The notes under the pieces were generated by a model, which did no database searches, was not told where the DNA came from, and was given only the letters and a program-made list of their open reading frames with translations. This document shows, piece after piece, positions 63,149 through 64,000 of a DNA stretch of 64,000 nucleotides. Every line of letters begins with the position of its first letter. Position 1 is the first letter of the stretch. The stretch lies in contig JADKCC010000002.1 in NCBI GenBank assembly GCA_016714785.1, forward strand, positions 248,001 to 312,000, read 5' to 3'. This DNA is from Saprospiraceae bacterium (GTDB lineage: Bacteria > Bacteroidota > Bacteroidia > Chitinophagales > Saprospiraceae). A program made the position numbers and the translations under genes.

Positions 63149-64000
63149 CTAGTATCCTGGATTCTGCTTTAATGTTCCATTAGATGCATCAATCTGTGAC
63201 TGAGGAATAGGGAAGATATTAACGTGAGCTGGTGATGCTGGTTTTTCCCACCAAGTACCGTTAAATTTGCCTAATCTGATCAGGTCAGTACGTCTCACAC
63301 CTTCTTGAAACATCTCACGGCCTCTTTCAGCAACAAATTGATCTACTGTAAGTGAAGTTAAATTAGAAACTTTAGCTCTTGCTCTAATAGCATTTACATC
63401 AGGCAATGCAAGACTCCAATTGCCAGCCGCACGAGCTAAACCTTCAGCTCTGATCAAGTATAACTCACCCAATCTCACGATAGGATAATCGTTGTCCATG
63501 TTATCACGACCAAGTTGTTTGAAACTAAATTTGCTTGGTCTAGCACCTGATTCTCTTTTCGCATTTGGAGCTATTTCGTTGATTTTTGGTGTATAGCTCA
63601 ATTGGATATCATCATCATCAGAAGCATAATCTAAGATAGCTGATCCACCAAAATCTAACTGATTTCCTACAGGAAATTATTTTTCTTACGAACATCGCCA
63701 TCTTCATAAGAATTATAAAACTCCTCAAGAGTGGCATATCCATTCCAAGGTTGATTTTGAAAATTATAAGTAAACTGAGATGAGTAATGAAGATTCATTT
63801 GAGAGAAGTTCATATCTGGACCTGTTACTTCATCATAGAAAACTGAAAATATATGCTCTGGATTGTTTGCGTTATTTGGTGCAAACACTGCAGCATATCC
63901 TTCTAATTCACTTGGATCAGATGCAACAGCTGGCCTTTTGCCTAAGTTAGGAACTTTACAGCCATCACCACACAATCTATAGACACCACTGTCAATAACA
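63149..64000 (-). pseudogene. RagB/SusD family protein, partial and frameshifted
   Basis: Two frames cover a SusD C-terminus. The upstream frame (63667 to the edge) has the middle part (NPEHIFSVFYDEVTGPD; ATLEEFYNSYEDGDVRKKNN). The downstream frame (63149-63666) has DNDYPIVRLGELYLIRAEGL, the hallmark SusD segment, ending FPIPQSQIDASNGTLKQNPGY. Adding one base near 63670 joins them as NNFLVGNQLDFGG. SusD is an outer-membrane lipoprotein capping SusC, binding glycans or peptides. The N-terminus lies beyond the right edge. The frameshift sits in a 7-bp palindrome ATTTCCT/AGGAAAT, so a sequencing indel is as likely as true inactivation. Confidence 0.85.

Noticed and set aside
1..64000. CRISPR array, tRNA or rRNA genes
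   Set aside because: No regularly spaced direct repeats were seen, and no cloverleaf-like or rRNA-like sequence was recognised in the intergenic regions by eye.

Overview
The window comes from a low-GC member of the Bacteroidota, most likely of the Saprospiria/Chitinophagia type. Three things point there: type IX secretion (T9SS) C-terminal sorting domains, a SusD/RagB protein beside VCBS/ASPIC lipoproteins, and promoter-like boxes fitting TAnnTTTG with little Shine-Dalgarno signal. No rRNA, tRNA or CRISPR array was seen. Most of the sequence is ordinary chromosome; the accessory or decaying parts lie at 26.9-28.2 kb, 34.0-34.2 kb, 37.2-37.8 kb and 51.5-64 kb.

Layout. 0-7.3 kb: a TrkA-type protein cut by the edge, a low-molecular-weight tyrosine phosphatase, MeaB, a secreted M23 peptidase, a leftward set (barrel-like protein, ECF sigma factor, probable anti-sigma factor) and an AlkC-type DNA glycosylase. 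7.5-15.5 kb: rimP-nusA-infB behind a leader hairpin, a TIGR02757 protein, then arginine decarboxylase and a deoxyhypusine-synthase-like enzyme that together suggest polyamine metabolism. 15.6-26.9 kb: a TPR/PD40/SPOR envelope protein, a T9SS-exported subtilase, phosphoglucose/phosphomannose isomerase, a Bcp peroxiredoxin, recA, a fatty acyl-CoA ligase, an RsmI-like methylase and a CBS protein. 26.9-28.2 kb: a broken IS110-family element between perfect 26-bp inverted repeats.

28.2-50.2 kb: a 1487-residue T9SS surface protein with cohesin-like and dockerin modules, a LuxR-type response regulator, a 700-bp gene-free stretch with a foldback element, an SRPBCC protein, and a leftward alpha-2-macroglobulin - HigBA - PBP1C group. 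Housekeeping genes follow (rlmD, dnaJ, grpE, an enoyl-CoA hydratase, glyS), then a small haem-motif lipoprotein. 50.3-64 kb: a barrel protein, a histidine kinase with an internal deletion, and a leftward locus of three tandem VCBS/ASPIC lipoproteins plus a small lipoprotein, downstream of a SusD gene cut by the right edge.

Four genes are broken: the transposase, the kinase, the first VCBS protein and SusD. Three are explained by loss of one base, so either pseudogene formation or residual assembly indels should be considered. The features most worth a second look are the inverted-repeat-bounded IS110 remnant, the foldback element, the bacterial deoxyhypusine-synthase-like gene beside arginine decarboxylase, the rimP leader hairpin and the triplicated VCBS lipoprotein operon.
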